64,000 nucleotides of DNA, taken from positions 459,885 to 523,884 of the forward strand of contig NZ_BMWE01000002.1 of the NCBI RefSeq assembly GCF_014651075.1, given 5' to 3'. The position numbers were made by a program, and so were the translations under genes. Below, in pieces: positions 35,474-44,247 of the stretch. The notes under the pieces were generated by a model. That model did not search any database, had not been told where the DNA came from, and saw only the letters and a list, made by a program, of their open reading frames with translations. The stretch's first letter is position 1. Each line of letters starts with the position of its first letter. The stretch is from Streptomyces djakartensis. GTDB taxonomy: Bacteria > Actinomycetota > Actinomycetes > Streptomycetales > Streptomycetaceae.

Positions 35474-36027
35474 CCGGTGGCCGCCAGCAGTGCCGTACGG
35501 CCACCCAGCGCGAGCGAGAACTGGTCCGTGACCTGGGCCAGTGCCTCGGCCGAGCCGGGCGCGACGACCAGCGAGCCGTCGTCGCCCACGGTGAGGTCCT
35601 TGTCGAGGGTGAACCAGCCCGGGACGATGTGCGTGGCGCCCATGGAACTCAGCACGGGGCGCAGGGCGTAGTCGATGGCCAGGACGTGGGCGATGGAGCC
35701 ACCGGTGGCCAGCGGCAGGACCGTCTTGCCGGCCAGCGCGTACTGCGGGAGCAGGTCCAGCAGGGACTTCAGCAGCCCGGAGTAGGCGGCCTTGTACACG
35801 GGGGTGCCGACCACGACTCCGTCGGCCTGCTCGACCAGCGCGGTGGCCCTGATGATCTCCGGGTGCCGGAAGTCCGCCCCGAGCAGGGCCTCGGCGGGCA
35901 GGGTCCGGACGTCGAACGGGACCACCTCGTGCCCCTGCGCGGTGAGCCGGTCGTCCAGGTGGCGCAGCAGCCGGGCGGTGCGGGAGGTGGCGGACGGACT
36001 GCCGGAGATGGAGAGGATGGTGGCCAT
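35470..36027 (-). CDS. NADPH-dependent FMN reductase (SsuE/MsuE type)
   Basis: Flavodoxin-like reductase of 185 aa supplying FMNH2 to the monooxygenases of this operon. Start MATILSISGSPSATSRTARL, the phosphate-binding SGSPS loop at residues 8-12, then GVVVGTPVYKAAYSGLLKSLLDLLP and LPLATGGSIAHVLAIDYALRP as in SsuE-like proteins. ATG 36027 has AGGTCCCC-type sequence upstream; translation is coupled to the next gene by an ATGA overlap. It is the only intact FMN reductase in the window for seven intact FMN-dependent monooxygenases. A broken paralogue lies at 32833. Confidence 0.92.
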   Translation of the reverse strand: MATILSISGSPSATSRTARLLRHLDDRLTAQGHEVVPFDVRTLPAEALLGADFRHPEIIRATALVEQADGVVVGTPVYKAAYSGLLKSLLDLLPQYALAGKTVLPLATGGSIAHVLAIDYALRPVLSSMGATHIVPGWFTLDKDLTVGDDGSLVVAPGSAEALAQVTDQFSLALGGRTALLAATG

Positions 36028-36038
36028 GAGGGGACCTT

Positions 36039-37256
36039 TCAGGAGTACCAGGTGGGCTGCGGCAGTTCGCCGGTGAGCACGTGGCGGCCGATCTCGCGGC
36101 GCTTGTAGGCGACCGGGTCGTGGAGGGTGTGGGTGCGGACGTTGCGCCAGAAGCGGTCGAGGCCCTCCGCGGAGGCGGTGGCACGCGCGCCGGTCACCTC
36201 GAAGATGCGGTTGGTGATCTCCAGGGCCACGTCGGTGGCGCGGGCCTTCACCGCGGCCACCCGGACCTCGAACTCTCCCCGGGCCTGTTCGGTGACCGCG
36301 TCCGGGTCGTCGTGCAGCTTCTGCCCCTCGGCGGCCACGGCGTCGGCCAGGGCCTCGACGGCCCACAGCTTGGCGGTGAGGTCACCGTAGATGTCGATGA
36401 CGTACGGCTCGTCGACGGCGTGTTCGTGGCCGCCGTGCAGCCAGGGCCGTGACTTGGTCCGGGTGTAGGTGGCGGCGGTCTCCAGTGCGCCGGCGGCGAT
36501 GCCGAGGTAGAAGTTGACGAAGACGAGCTGGATGGTGGGCACGTTGAGGGTGTTGTAGACGCGCGGCCGGAACCGCTTGCCGACATAGCCCGCCGCGGCC
36601 GACCAGGGGACGCGCACGGCGTCGAGGGTGACGCCGCCGCTCTCGGTGAGGCGCTGGCCGATGTTGTCCCAGTCGTCGTGGAAGGTCAGGCCCTCGCTGT
36701 CGGACGGGACGATGGCGAAGACGTGGTCGTCGGTGCCGGCCAGGACGCCTTCCAGCACGGTGACGTCGGAGACCCTGCTGCCGGTGGAGAAGGACTTGCG
36801 GCCGGTGAAGGTGAGCGTGTCGCCCTCGTCCTTCACCACCACGTCCTGGTCGCGCGGGTTGACCGCGCCGCCGAAGAACCACTGGTTGCGGGCGGCCTCG
36901 GCCTCGACGTGCTCCCACTGTTCGCGGGTGCCGACCAGCCGGGCGGCCCAGTTCCACAGGTAGTGGTAGCCGAGCAGCTGGCCGATGGAGCCGTCCGCCT
37001 TGGCGACCTCGCGGACGACGCGGTAGGCGGTGGGCCAGTCCTGGCCCGCGCCGCCGTGCTCGACGGGGCCGAGGAGGGTGACCAGCCCGGACTCCTTCAG
37101 CAGCCGGACCTCGGCGTACGGGGTGGCGGCGGCCTTGTCCCGGGCGGCGGCGTCGGAGGCGAGGACGGCGGCGACCTCGGCGGCGCGGGCGATCCAGCCG
37201 GCGGCGTCGGTCGGGGCGGGGGCGGTCTTCCAGTCGGCCGGTGCGGCGGTGCTCAT
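36039..37256 (-). CDS. SfnB/DszC-family flavin-dependent oxidoreductase, copy 2
   Basis: 405 aa, same fold as copy 1 but closer to DszC-type monooxygenases. It has LKESGLVTLLGPVEHGGAGQDW, ADGSIGQLLGYHYLWNWAARL, TFTGRKSFSTGSRVSDV, HDDWDNIGQRLTESGGV and the C-terminal FEVTGARATASAEGLDRFWRNVRTHTLHDPVAYKRREIG. ATG 37256. It lies 38 bp after sfnG and 11 bp before the FMN reductase gene. Related family members oxidise dibenzothiophene or help growth on sulfones; substrate here unknown. Confidence 0.88.
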   Translation of the reverse strand: MSTAAPADWKTAPAPTDAAGWIARAAEVAAVLASDAAARDKAAATPYAEVRLLKESGLVTLLGPVEHGGAGQDWPTAYRVVREVAKADGSIGQLLGYHYLWNWAARLVGTREQWEHVEAEAARNQWFFGGAVNPRDQDVVVKDEGDTLTFTGRKSFSTGSRVSDVTVLEGVLAGTDDHVFAIVPSDSEGLTFHDDWDNIGQRLTESGGVTLDAVRVPWSAAAGYVGKRFRPRVYNTLNVPTIQLVFVNFYLGIAAGALETAATYTRTKSRPWLHGGHEHAVDEPYVIDIYGDLTAKLWAVEALADAVAAEGQKLHDDPDAVTEQARGEFEVRVAAVKARATDVALEITNRIFEVTGARATASAEGLDRFWRNVRTHTLHDPVAYKRREIGRHVLTGELPQPTWYS

Positions 37257-37294
37257 GGGGAACCCCTTTCGCTGTGGGTGCGGGTCGCGGGTGG

Positions 37295-38422
37295 TCAGGC
37301 GCGGACGGCGACGGGCTCGGAGTCGGGCTGTCGTGCCTCCAGTTCGCGTACGAGGGGCAGCACCCGCTTGCCGAAGTACTCGACCTCCTCCAGGTAGTGC
37401 AGGAAGCCGAGGAGGAAGAGGTCGACGCCGAGCCGCTTGTAGGCGACGATCCGCTCCGCGATCTGCTCGGGAGTGCCGATGAGTCCGGTACGGAAGCCGT
37501 CGTTGTACTGGACGAGATCCTCGAAGCTGGAGTCCTGCCACATGCCCTTGCCGTCGGCGGTGGACTGCCCGGCCTGCTGGACGGCGTCCCGGAAGCCGTG
37601 AACGGCCGGCGTGTCGGCCTTGGCGACGATCTCGCGGAGCGTCTCGCGCGCCTCGGCCTCCGTGTCGCGGGCGATGAGGAAGCCGTTGAGGCCGAACTTC
37701 GGTGGCGTACGGCCCGCTTGGGCGGCGGAGGCGCGGACGTCGGCGATCTGCTCGGTGACGCCGTCGAAGTCCTTGCCGTTGCTGAAGTACCAGTCGGAGA
37801 CGCGGCCCGCCATGGCGCGGGCGGCGGTGGAGTTGCCGCCCTGGAAGATCTCCGGGTGCGGACGCTCGGGGGTGTTCAGCGGCTTGGGCTTGAGGGAGAA
37901 GTCGCGGACCCGGTAGAAGTCACCGGCGAGTTCGGCGTGGTCCTCGGTCCAGATCGTCCGCAGGGCGGTGATGAACTCCTCCGCGCGCCGGTAGCGTTCG
38001 TCGTGCTCCAGCCAGGGCTCGCCGAGGGCGGTGAACTCGCCCTTGAACCAGCCGCTGACGACGTTGACGGCGAAGCGGCCGCCCGACAGGTGGTCGGCGG
38101 TGGCGCCGAGCTTGGCGAGGACGCCCGGGTGCCACAGGCCGGGGTGGACGGCGGCGATGACCTTCAGCCGCTCGGTGGCGAGCAGCAGGGCGAGGCTGAA
38201 GCTGGTCGACTCGTGCTGGTACTCGGCGCCGTAGCTGGCCATGTAGCGGACCTGGCTGAGGGCGTAGTCGAAGCCGTTGTTCTCGGCGAGGACCGCCAGT
38301 TCGCGGTTGTACTCGTAGCCCCAGTCGGTGCGCTGCTCGATGGTGCTGGTGACGAGGCCGCCACTGACGTTCGGCACCCAGTAGGCGAAGCGGGCGGGGT
38401 CGGGTCCGGGGGTTGCGGGCAT
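37295..38422 (-). CDS. sfnG: Dimethylsulfone monooxygenase (SfnG)
   Basis: FMNH2-dependent luciferase-like monooxygenase of 375 aa. Strong SfnG signature at the N-terminus (FAYWVPNVSGGLVTSTIEQR) and through the core: NNGFDYALSQVRYMASYGAE, KVIAAVHPGLWHPGVLAK, VNVVSGWFKGEFTALGEPWL, EIFQGGNSTAARAMAGRVSD. SfnG converts dimethylsulfone to methanesulfinate, which is then oxidised for sulfur by enzymes such as SsuD/MsuD. ATG 38422 has AGGAG at 8 nt; a GTG at 38449 is an alternative. It is the first enzyme gene of the operon, 191 bp after leader b. Confidence 0.92.
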   Translation of the reverse strand: MPATPGPDPARFAYWVPNVSGGLVTSTIEQRTDWGYEYNRELAVLAENNGFDYALSQVRYMASYGAEYQHESTSFSLALLLATERLKVIAAVHPGLWHPGVLAKLGATADHLSGGRFAVNVVSGWFKGEFTALGEPWLEHDERYRRAEEFITALRTIWTEDHAELAGDFYRVRDFSLKPKPLNTPERPHPEIFQGGNSTAARAMAGRVSDWYFSNGKDFDGVTEQIADVRASAAQAGRTPPKFGLNGFLIARDTEAEARETLREIVAKADTPAVHGFRDAVQQAGQSTADGKGMWQDSSFEDLVQYNDGFRTGLIGTPEQIAERIVAYKRLGVDLFLLGFLHYLEEVEYFGKRVLPLVRELEARQPDSEPVAVRA

Positions 38423-38591
38423 GGGGGAACTCCTGGCGTGAGTACGCACTCGAAAAGGGCGTGTGCGTGACAGGGAAACGTGTTCAGTGACCGGGATCCG
38501 GACGTGCGGGGACGACGTTCCCGGGAAAAGCCGAAATCACCGTGGGCAACGGCTTGCAGTGAAATTCACGAAGAAAGAATCAGCGCGAGTG

Positions 38592-38606
38592 CGAGGGTTT
38601 CCCTCG
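38592..38606 (-). promoter_or_regulatory. Hairpin just after leader b
   Basis: CGAGGG-TTT-CCCTCG, a perfect 6-bp stem with 3-nt loop, 7 nt beyond the leader stop on the transcribed strand. A candidate attenuator stem: a ribosome held at the Cys codons of the leader would lie a few codons away. The rest of the 191-bp leader-sfnG interval shows no further gene. Confidence 0.45.
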
Positions 38607-38613
38607 GATGCGC

Positions 38614-38694
38614 TCAGCCCCGACAGCGACAGCAGGAGCTGGAGACACGCGCAAGGTCGACGTGGCGTCGCCGCGTGAGGTCCTGTCGCTTCAT
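38614..38694 (-). CDS. Leader ORF b (RRHVDL family, four Cys codons) upstream of sfnG operon
   Basis: ORF of 26 codons with core RRRHVDLARVSSSCCRCRG then TGA. Three Cys codons among the last six and one more nearby make four within five codons (CCRC), a textbook layout for stalling when Cys-tRNA is uncharged or, alternatively, for read-through when cysteine is plentiful. The same core occurs in five other units here. It lies 191 bp before sfnG with a hairpin in between. Confidence 0.75.
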   Translation of the reverse strand: MKRQDLTRRRHVDLARVSSSCCRCRG

Positions 38695-38832
38695 GTCATC
38701 GATCAAAGCAGCGGGGAGTCCGGCCGGTCAAGAATGCCCGGAGCTGATTCCACATGCTGAGAGCAGGAATTCACGAGGTTGTGACAGGGATTCCCTTGAA
38801 CCCGGTCGGCGACGGTGGGCAGTCTCGCTGTC

Positions 38833-39042
38833 GTGCGTATAGAGCAGCTCGAATACCTCGCGGCCGTCACCCGGTCGGGTTCGCTGCGGCGGGCCGCGAT
38901 CACGGTACGGCCGCTCGCGCACGACGCGACCGACGTGCTGCTGGTCCTGCAGAGCCGCCCTTCCGGCCGGGTTCCCCGGGCCGCCCGCGATCTGCACCGC
39001 CTGTTCGTGCGCAACGCCCGCGGCTGCGACGCCCCTTCGTGA
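38833..39042 (+). pseudogene. LysR-family regulator with in-frame internal deletion
   Basis: A GTG-started 69-codon frame. The first 20 residues are the N-terminus of a LysR HTH (VRIEQLEYLAAVTRSGSLRR). The next residues jump to what looks like a LysR C-terminus (TDVLLVLQSRPSGRVPRAA, LHRLFVRNARG). The second half of the HTH and nearly the whole effector domain, about 200 codons, are missing although the frame is kept. It cannot fold as a LysR regulator. It sits between two monooxygenase operons, where a CysB/Cbl-like regulator would make sense. Confidence 0.7.
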
Positions 39043-39331
39043 AGCGGCGCAATCAGAGCCGGTCACCAGGTGCCGCACCACCGTCAGCTGCTGGACCTAC
39101 TGGCTCGCGGTCCACCTGCTGCGACTCCACCGGCCGTCCCGGCACCAGGACGGCGGGAGTGCTGCGCACTTCACGCCGCAGCGAGCGGCGCCGCGCGAAG
39201 GTCGCGGTCAGGGCGAGGTACGGCATGTCCGGTCGGCACGTGCGCATCCCGCTCCCGCAGCCGGAGGGTCGCCCACACGCTGGCCAGTCCGGTCAGCGCC
39301 GGGGTCTCCCGCGTGCCGGGGCTCCGCCCGC
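39043..39331. other. Non-coding gap after LysR remnant
   Basis: 289 bp between the LysR remnant and the end of the next monooxygenase operon. A 64-codon minus-strand frame is open but has no family features. I see nothing else. Confidence 0.4.
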
Positions 39332-40459
39332 TCACCTCCGGCTCCACTCCTGCGCGAGCAGTTCGTACGACCTCACCCGGTCGGCGTGGTCATGGGTGAT
39401 CGTCGTGATGAGCAACTCGTCGGCCCCGGTGGCCTCTTGGAGCTGCAGCAGGCGGTCGGCCACCTGTCCCGGTGAGCCGACGAACTGTGTGTCCACGCGG
39501 TCCCGCACCAGCTCCCGGTCCTCCTCACTCCACTCGAAGGCCCGGGCCTGATCCGGCGTCGGGTACTCGATGGCGCCCTCGGCGGTGCGGATGCTGCGGA
39601 CCCAGGCCGCGTAACCGGTGGCGAGCTCGCGGGCCGTCTGCTCGTCCTCCGCCACGACCACGTCGGCCGAGACACTGACGTACGGCTTGTCGAGGACGTC
39701 GGAGGGCTGGAAGAAGGCCCGGTAGCCGTCCACGGCCTCCAGCACGGTGGCGGGGCTGACGTGGTAGTTCGCGGCGAACCGCAGCCCTCGCGCGCCCGCG
39801 ACCTCGGCGCTCTGGCCGCCGCTGCTGCCCAGGATCCACACCTCGACGTCGGCGCCCTCGCCCGGCACGGCGTGCGCCTCGACGCCCTCCGGGGACCGGT
39901 AGGTGCCGGCCAGCAGGGCGAGGATGTCGTCGATCTGCTCGGCGTAGTCCTGCGACTCGGCACCGGGCAGCAGGAGCAGCTTGCGCTGCAAGGCGATGCG
40001 GGGTGAGCCGAGGAGGCGTTCGAAGGAGAAGCGGGGCGGGATGAGCAGGCCGTTCGGGGCCCGGCCGTCCACGACGGGGGTGGCGGTCGCAGGGGCTGCG
40101 GTCGATCGTCCCGGCGGACGGCCGCCCGAGCGGCCCAGGCCGAGGTCGAAGCGTCCGGGATGCAGGGCGTCGATCAGGCCGAACTCCTCGACCGTGCTGA
40201 GCGCGGTGCGGTGGCCGAGCTGTACGGCGCCGGAGCCGAGCCGGATCGTGGAGGTGGCGGAGGCGGTCAGCGCGAGGACGACCGCGGGGGACGTGCCCGC
40301 GACGCCCGGGTTGAGGTGGTGCTCGGCGAACCAGTACCGGGCGTACCCGAAGCGCTCGGTCTGCTGTGCCAGGTCGATGGAGTTGCGCAGGGCGTCGGCG
40401 GCCGTCGAGCCGGACGGTATCGGCACCAGGTCGAGGACGCCGAGGGGGATGTCAGGCAT
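39332..40459 (-). CDS. LLM-class flavin-dependent oxidoreductase (MsnO8-like)
   Basis: Luciferase-like protein of 375 aa. It begins PLGVLDLVPIPSGSTAADAL and has RYWFAEHHLNPGVAGTSP, IRLGSGAVQLGHRTALSTVEEFGLIDALHPGRFDLGLGRSGG and VWILGSSGGQSAEVAGARGL, features of the MsnO8/bacterial-luciferase-like group. ATG 40459 overlaps the preceding gene's stop by 8 bp. It is the last gene of the four-monooxygenase operon headed by leader c. Substrate unknown; sulfur scavenging is inferred from context. Confidence 0.85.
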   Translation of the reverse strand: MPDIPLGVLDLVPIPSGSTAADALRNSIDLAQQTERFGYARYWFAEHHLNPGVAGTSPAVVLALTASATSTIRLGSGAVQLGHRTALSTVEEFGLIDALHPGRFDLGLGRSGGRPPGRSTAAPATATPVVDGRAPNGLLIPPRFSFERLLGSPRIALQRKLLLLPGAESQDYAEQIDDILALLAGTYRSPEGVEAHAVPGEGADVEVWILGSSGGQSAEVAGARGLRFAANYHVSPATVLEAVDGYRAFFQPSDVLDKPYVSVSADVVVAEDEQTARELATGYAAWVRSIRTAEGAIEYPTPDQARAFEWSEEDRELVRDRVDTQFVGSPGQVADRLLQLQEATGADELLITTITHDHADRVRSYELLAQEWSRR

Positions 40460-41537
40460 GGGCGGGCTCCTCCTCGGTGACGGGCAGGACCGGTCCCCAG
40501 ACGAAGGGCGGGTCCGGGATGTCACGGCGCAGTACCGGGGCGACATCGGACTGGAAAAGCTGGAGCGAGCCGCGGTGCTGGGCGTCCGTCAACCCGTTCG
40601 CGTCCGCGTGCAGATGGAGCACCGTGTGCCCGAACTGCTCGTGGTAGCGGTGCACCTTGTCGATGATCTGCTGCGGGCTGCCGATCAGGGCGGAGCTGCG
40701 CTCGACGAAGTCCTCCACGGTCTCGAAGACCACCGGCAGGCCGAACTGCTTCTGGAACGCCAGCGTCGACTCGAAGATCGGCCGGTACACCTCGATCGCT
40801 TCCTGGGAGGTGCGGGTCACGAGGAGCCCGGCCGTGCCGGCACCGACCGCGATCTTCGCCGGGTCGTGGCCGTGGAACTCCCAGCGCTCGCGGTAGTACC
40901 TGATCAACTCGGCGTACGGCTCGATGGGGTTGGTGACGTTCGCCGAGAACAGCGGGTCGCCGTAGCGGGCGGCCAGATCCACCGACTCCTTGCTGGTGGC
41001 GCTGCCGTGCCAGACCCGGATGGGCTGCTGGTAGGGCCGCGGCCAAACCTCGGCGTCCGTCAGCGGAGGGCGGAAGCGGGTCGCCGCGGTCACCTTGTCC
41101 TGCCGCCAGATCTGCCGGAACACCTCATAGCTCTCGGCGTTGCGGTCCCACTGGTCCTCGGGAGTGACATGGAACAGCTCGCGCTGGGCGGCGCCGTTGC
41201 CCTTGCCGATGATCAGCTCCAGGCGTCCGCCGGAGAGATGGTCGAGGGTGGCGTAGTCCTCGTAGGCGCGCACCGGGTCCAGGAGGCTGAGCGTGGTCAC
41301 GGCGGTGAACAGCCGGATGCGCCGGGTCAGTGCCGCGATGTGGCTGAGGACGACGGCCGGCGAGGAGGAGATGAACGGCCGCTCGTGCCGCTCCCCCACT
41401 CCGAAGCCGTCGAAGCCGAGTTCCTCGGCGAGCAGGGCGCCCGCGAGAACCTCACGGAAGCGGTCCTGGGTCGTCTTGTGCCCGCCGGTGATCGGATCCG
41501 GCCGGTGCACGATCAGGGTGATGGCGAGGAACTTCAC
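40452..41537 (-). CDS. LLM-class flavin-dependent monooxygenase
   Basis: Luciferase-like protein of 361 aa: MKFLAITLIVHRPDPITG, LAEELGFDGFGVGERHERPF, SHIAALTRRIRLFTAVTTLS, YATLDHLSGGRLELIIGKGN. ATG 41537 overlaps the upstream NtaA-type gene (stop 41534, ATGA), and its 3' end overlaps the next gene by 8 bp. A flavin-dependent oxygenase role is clear; the substrate is not. Reduced FMN must come from a shared reductase, since none is in this operon. Confidence 0.85.
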   Translation of the reverse strand: MKFLAITLIVHRPDPITGGHKTTQDRFREVLAGALLAEELGFDGFGVGERHERPFISSSPAVVLSHIAALTRRIRLFTAVTTLSLLDPVRAYEDYATLDHLSGGRLELIIGKGNGAAQRELFHVTPEDQWDRNAESYEVFRQIWRQDKVTAATRFRPPLTDAEVWPRPYQQPIRVWHGSATSKESVDLAARYGDPLFSANVTNPIEPYAELIRYYRERWEFHGHDPAKIAVGAGTAGLLVTRTSQEAIEVYRPIFESTLAFQKQFGLPVVFETVEDFVERSSALIGSPQQIIDKVHRYHEQFGHTVLHLHADANGLTDAQHRGSLQLFQSDVAPVLRRDIPDPPFVWGPVLPVTEEEPAHA

Positions 41538-42943
41538 GACGCTGCCCGTTCCTCACGAACGTCGTCGATGAGGGTCCCCCCGCTCGAGCGAAGCCGAGAG
41601 TGGGGGAGGGCCAGGCCGAGGTGGTCGCGCAGGGTCGGGCCCTCGTACTCCGTGCGGAACACGCCTTGTTCCTGCAGGAGCGGGACGACCTTGTCGGCGA
41701 ACTCGTCGAGGCCGGTCGGGGTGATGTGCGGGACGAGGATGAAGCCGTCACTGGCGTCGGCCTGCACGAACTCGTTGATGGTGCGGGCGATCGTGTCCGC
41801 CGAACCGATGAAGTTCTGCCGGTTGCCCTTCTCGATGACCAGGTCGCGGATCGACCAGTTGTTGGCGGCGGCGAGCTCGCGCCACTCGCGGGCGGTGGCC
41901 AGCGGGTCGCGGTACATGCGGACCTGGGCGCGGCCCTGGGAGATGTGCCGGTCGCTGACGTCGGGGTCGATGTCGGGGAGCGGCCCGTCCGGGTCGTAGG
42001 AGGACAGGTCCCGGTTCCAGACGAACTCCAGATGCTTGAGGGCGGTGGCGCCGCTGACCTGCTGGCGGCGCACCAGCTTGGCCAGCTCCTGCGCCTCGGC
42101 GTCGGTGTCGGCGAGGGTGAAGGTGGCGGCGGGCAGGATCAGCAACTGGTCGTGGTGGCGGCCGTACCTGGCGAGGCGCTTCTTGACGTCGGTGTAGAAG
42201 GCCTGGCCCGCTTCGAGGGTGGCGTGCCGGCTGAAGATCGCGTCGGCTTCGGAGGCGGCGAACTCGCGGCCCTCCTCGGAGTCGCCGGCCTGGAAGATCA
42301 CCGGGCGGCCCTGCGGGGAGCGCGGCACGTTGAACTGCCCGTGGATGTCGAAGTGCTGTCCGGTGTGGACGAAGGCGCCGGCCTTGGCGTCCCGCAGGAA
42401 GGTGCCGGTCTCCTGGTCGGCGAGGATCTCGTCGCCGTGCCAGGAGTCGAAGAGCTCGTTCGCCGTGGCCAGGAACTCCTTGGCGCGGGAGTAGCGCTCC
42501 TCCTGCGGCAGGAAGCCGCCGCGGCGGAAGTTCTCGCCGGTGAAGGCGTCCCAGGAGGTGACGACGTTCCAGGCGGAGCGTCCGCCGGAGAGGTGGTCGA
42601 GGCTGGCGAACTGGCGCGCGACCTCGTAGGGCTCGTTGAAGGTGGAGTTGATGGTGCCGGTCAGTCCGAGGTGCTCGGTGACGGCGGCAAGTGCGGCGAG
42701 CACGGTGAAGGTGTCGGGGCGGCCGACGACGTCGAGGTCGTAGATCTTTCCGCCCTGTTCGCGCAGCCGGAGTCCCTCGGCGAGGAACAGGAAGTCGAAC
42801 TTGGCGCGTTCGGCGGTCTGCGCGAAGTGGACGAAGGAGCTGAACTCGATGTGGCTGCCGGCCTTCGGGTCGCTCCACACGGTGGTGTTGTTGACGCCCG
42901 GGAAGTGGGCGGCCAGATGGATCTGCTTCAGCGGCTTGGTCAT
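41534..42943 (-). CDS. NtaA/SnaA/DszA-family FMN-dependent monooxygenase
   Basis: 469 aa, the longer luciferase-like subgroup that includes nitrilotriacetate monooxygenase and DszA. Seen: IHLAAHFPGVNNTTVWSDPKAGS, FDFLFLAEGLRLRE, DLDVVGRPDTFTVLAALAAVTEHLGLTGTINSTFNEPYEVARQF, SAWNVVTSWDAFTGENFRRG and the C-terminal GFILVPHITPTGLDEFADKVVPLLQEQGVFRTEYEG. Near the C-terminus the frame reads through a Streptomyces intergenic repeat (LPHSRLRSSGG), which has added about 20 residues beyond the usual end. Second gene of the leader c operon, ATG 42943. Confidence 0.88.
   Translation of the reverse strand: MTKPLKQIHLAAHFPGVNNTTVWSDPKAGSHIEFSSFVHFAQTAERAKFDFLFLAEGLRLREQGGKIYDLDVVGRPDTFTVLAALAAVTEHLGLTGTINSTFNEPYEVARQFASLDHLSGGRSAWNVVTSWDAFTGENFRRGGFLPQEERYSRAKEFLATANELFDSWHGDEILADQETGTFLRDAKAGAFVHTGQHFDIHGQFNVPRSPQGRPVIFQAGDSEEGREFAASEADAIFSRHATLEAGQAFYTDVKKRLARYGRHHDQLLILPAATFTLADTDAEAQELAKLVRRQQVSGATALKHLEFVWNRDLSSYDPDGPLPDIDPDVSDRHISQGRAQVRMYRDPLATAREWRELAAANNWSIRDLVIEKGNRQNFIGSADTIARTINEFVQADASDGFILVPHITPTGLDEFADKVVPLLQEQGVFRTEYEGPTLRDHLGLALPHSRLRSSGGTLIDDVREERAAS
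41576..41606. repeat. Streptomyces dispersed palindromic repeat inside a coding 3' end
   Basis: CCCCCGCTC at the left and GAGTGGGGG at the right form a stem around GAGCGAAGCCGA. I recall this CTCGAGCGAAGCCGAGAG-type element as a common dispersed repeat in Streptomyces intergenic DNA. Here it lies within the last 25 codons of the NtaA-type gene and is translated as LPHSRLRSSGG. Confidence 0.6.
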
Positions 42944-42964
42944 CGGGTGGGGGATCCTTCCGGC

Positions 42965-44167
42965 TCAGGCAGCGGCGTAGCGGTTGGTGGGGCGGGCCAG
43001 GCCCAGCAGGCCGCGCAGGGTGTCTGCCTCGTAGGCGCGGCGGAAGGCGCCCCGGCGCTGCAGTTCGGGGACCAGCCCCCGGGTGATCGCCGGGAGGTCG
43101 TGGCCGGCGACGGCGGGACGCAGCCGGAAACCGGTCAGCCCGGCGCCGTGCAACTCCTGGAGCAGATCGGCGAGTTCGCCGGGCGTGCCGGTGAAGATGC
43201 GGGCATCACTCGTGTACGGCTGTCCCGCGAGCGCGTCGAGCCTTTCCCGGCGGGCGGTCGCGGCGGCCGGGTCGTCGTCGAGGAAGACGACCAGGTCGCC
43301 GAAGACATGGAGGGGTTCGGTGGCTCGCCCCACGGCGTTCTGCTCGGCGCGGATCCGGGCGACGATCGCGCGGGCCTCGTCGGCGTCGTGCGGGGTGACG
43401 TACCCGATGTCGGCGGCGCGGGCCACCAGCCGGTACGGGATGGTGTCGTGGGCGAGGGCGCTGACGATCGGCTGGCCCTGCGGCGGGCGGGGCGTGATGC
43501 TGGGGCCTCTGACGCTGAAGTGCCTGCCCTCGAAGTCGATGTAGTGCAGCTTGTCGCGGTCGATGAAGCGGCCGGTGGCGGCGTCCCGGATCTCGGCGTC
43601 GTCCTCCCAGCTGTCCCACAGGCGGCGCACCACCTCCACGTAGTCGGCGGCCTCGTCGAGCAGGTCGGTCACCACCTCCTGGGCGGCCGGGCTGTCGTAG
43701 GCCTCGATGCGCGGGATGGTGCGGCGGCCGAAGTGCGCGGCCTCGTTCGGGCGGGCGGTGATCTGCACGCGCAGGCCGGCACGGCCGGCGCTGACGTAGT
43801 CGAGGGTGGCGATCGCCTTGGAGATGTGGAACGGCTCCGTGTGCGTGGAGACCACCGTCGGCACCAGGCCCATGTGCCGGGTCAGCGGTGCGACGCGGGA
43901 GGCGATGAGGACGGCGTCGAGGCGGCCGCGGACCTGGTCGGTGCGCTCGTCCGGGTCCAGGAAGTGGGAGGACTGCGGGCCGAGGCCGTCCTCGATGGTC
44001 ACGAAGTCCAGCAGACCGCGTTCGGCCTCGGTGACCAGATCGGCCCAGTATCCGGCAGTGAACAGGTCGCGCGGGCGGGCCACCGGCTCGCGCCAGGAGG
44101 ACGGGTGCCAGCCGGTGCCGTCCAGGGCGACGGCAAGGTGCAGGGAAGAAGGAGGTGTCGAGGACAC
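42965..44167 (-). CDS. LLM-class (NtaA-like) FMN-dependent monooxygenase
   Basis: 400 aa. Start LHLAVALDGTGWHPSSWREP, then FVTIEDGLGPQ, IASRVAPLTRHMGLVPTVVSTHTEPFHISKAIATLDYVSAGRAGLRV, RPPQGQPIVSALAHD and the subgroup C-terminus GFRLRPAVAGHDLPAITRGLVPELQRRGAFRRAYE. The GTG at 44167 has GGAAGG at 8 nt. It is the first enzyme gene after leader c (80-bp gap) and is followed by the second NtaA-type gene after 21 bp. Substrate unknown. Confidence 0.85.
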   Translation of the reverse strand: MSSTPPSSLHLAVALDGTGWHPSSWREPVARPRDLFTAGYWADLVTEAERGLLDFVTIEDGLGPQSSHFLDPDERTDQVRGRLDAVLIASRVAPLTRHMGLVPTVVSTHTEPFHISKAIATLDYVSAGRAGLRVQITARPNEAAHFGRRTIPRIEAYDSPAAQEVVTDLLDEAADYVEVVRRLWDSWEDDAEIRDAATGRFIDRDKLHYIDFEGRHFSVRGPSITPRPPQGQPIVSALAHDTIPYRLVARAADIGYVTPHDADEARAIVARIRAEQNAVGRATEPLHVFGDLVVFLDDDPAAATARRERLDALAGQPYTSDARIFTGTPGELADLLQELHGAGLTGFRLRPAVAGHDLPAITRGLVPELQRRGAFRRAYEADTLRGLLGLARPTNRYAAA

Positions 44168-44247
44168 GAGTGGGTGCCTTCCTGGAAGTCCGTGACGAGA
44201 ACGCCGCCCCTTCCCACAGGAGGAGGCAACGGCGGTGAAGGAACGGG

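Noticed and set aside
38423..38591. Additional coding between leader b and sfnG
   Set aside because: Frames here are short and lack Streptomyces third-position bias; read as untranslated leader region.
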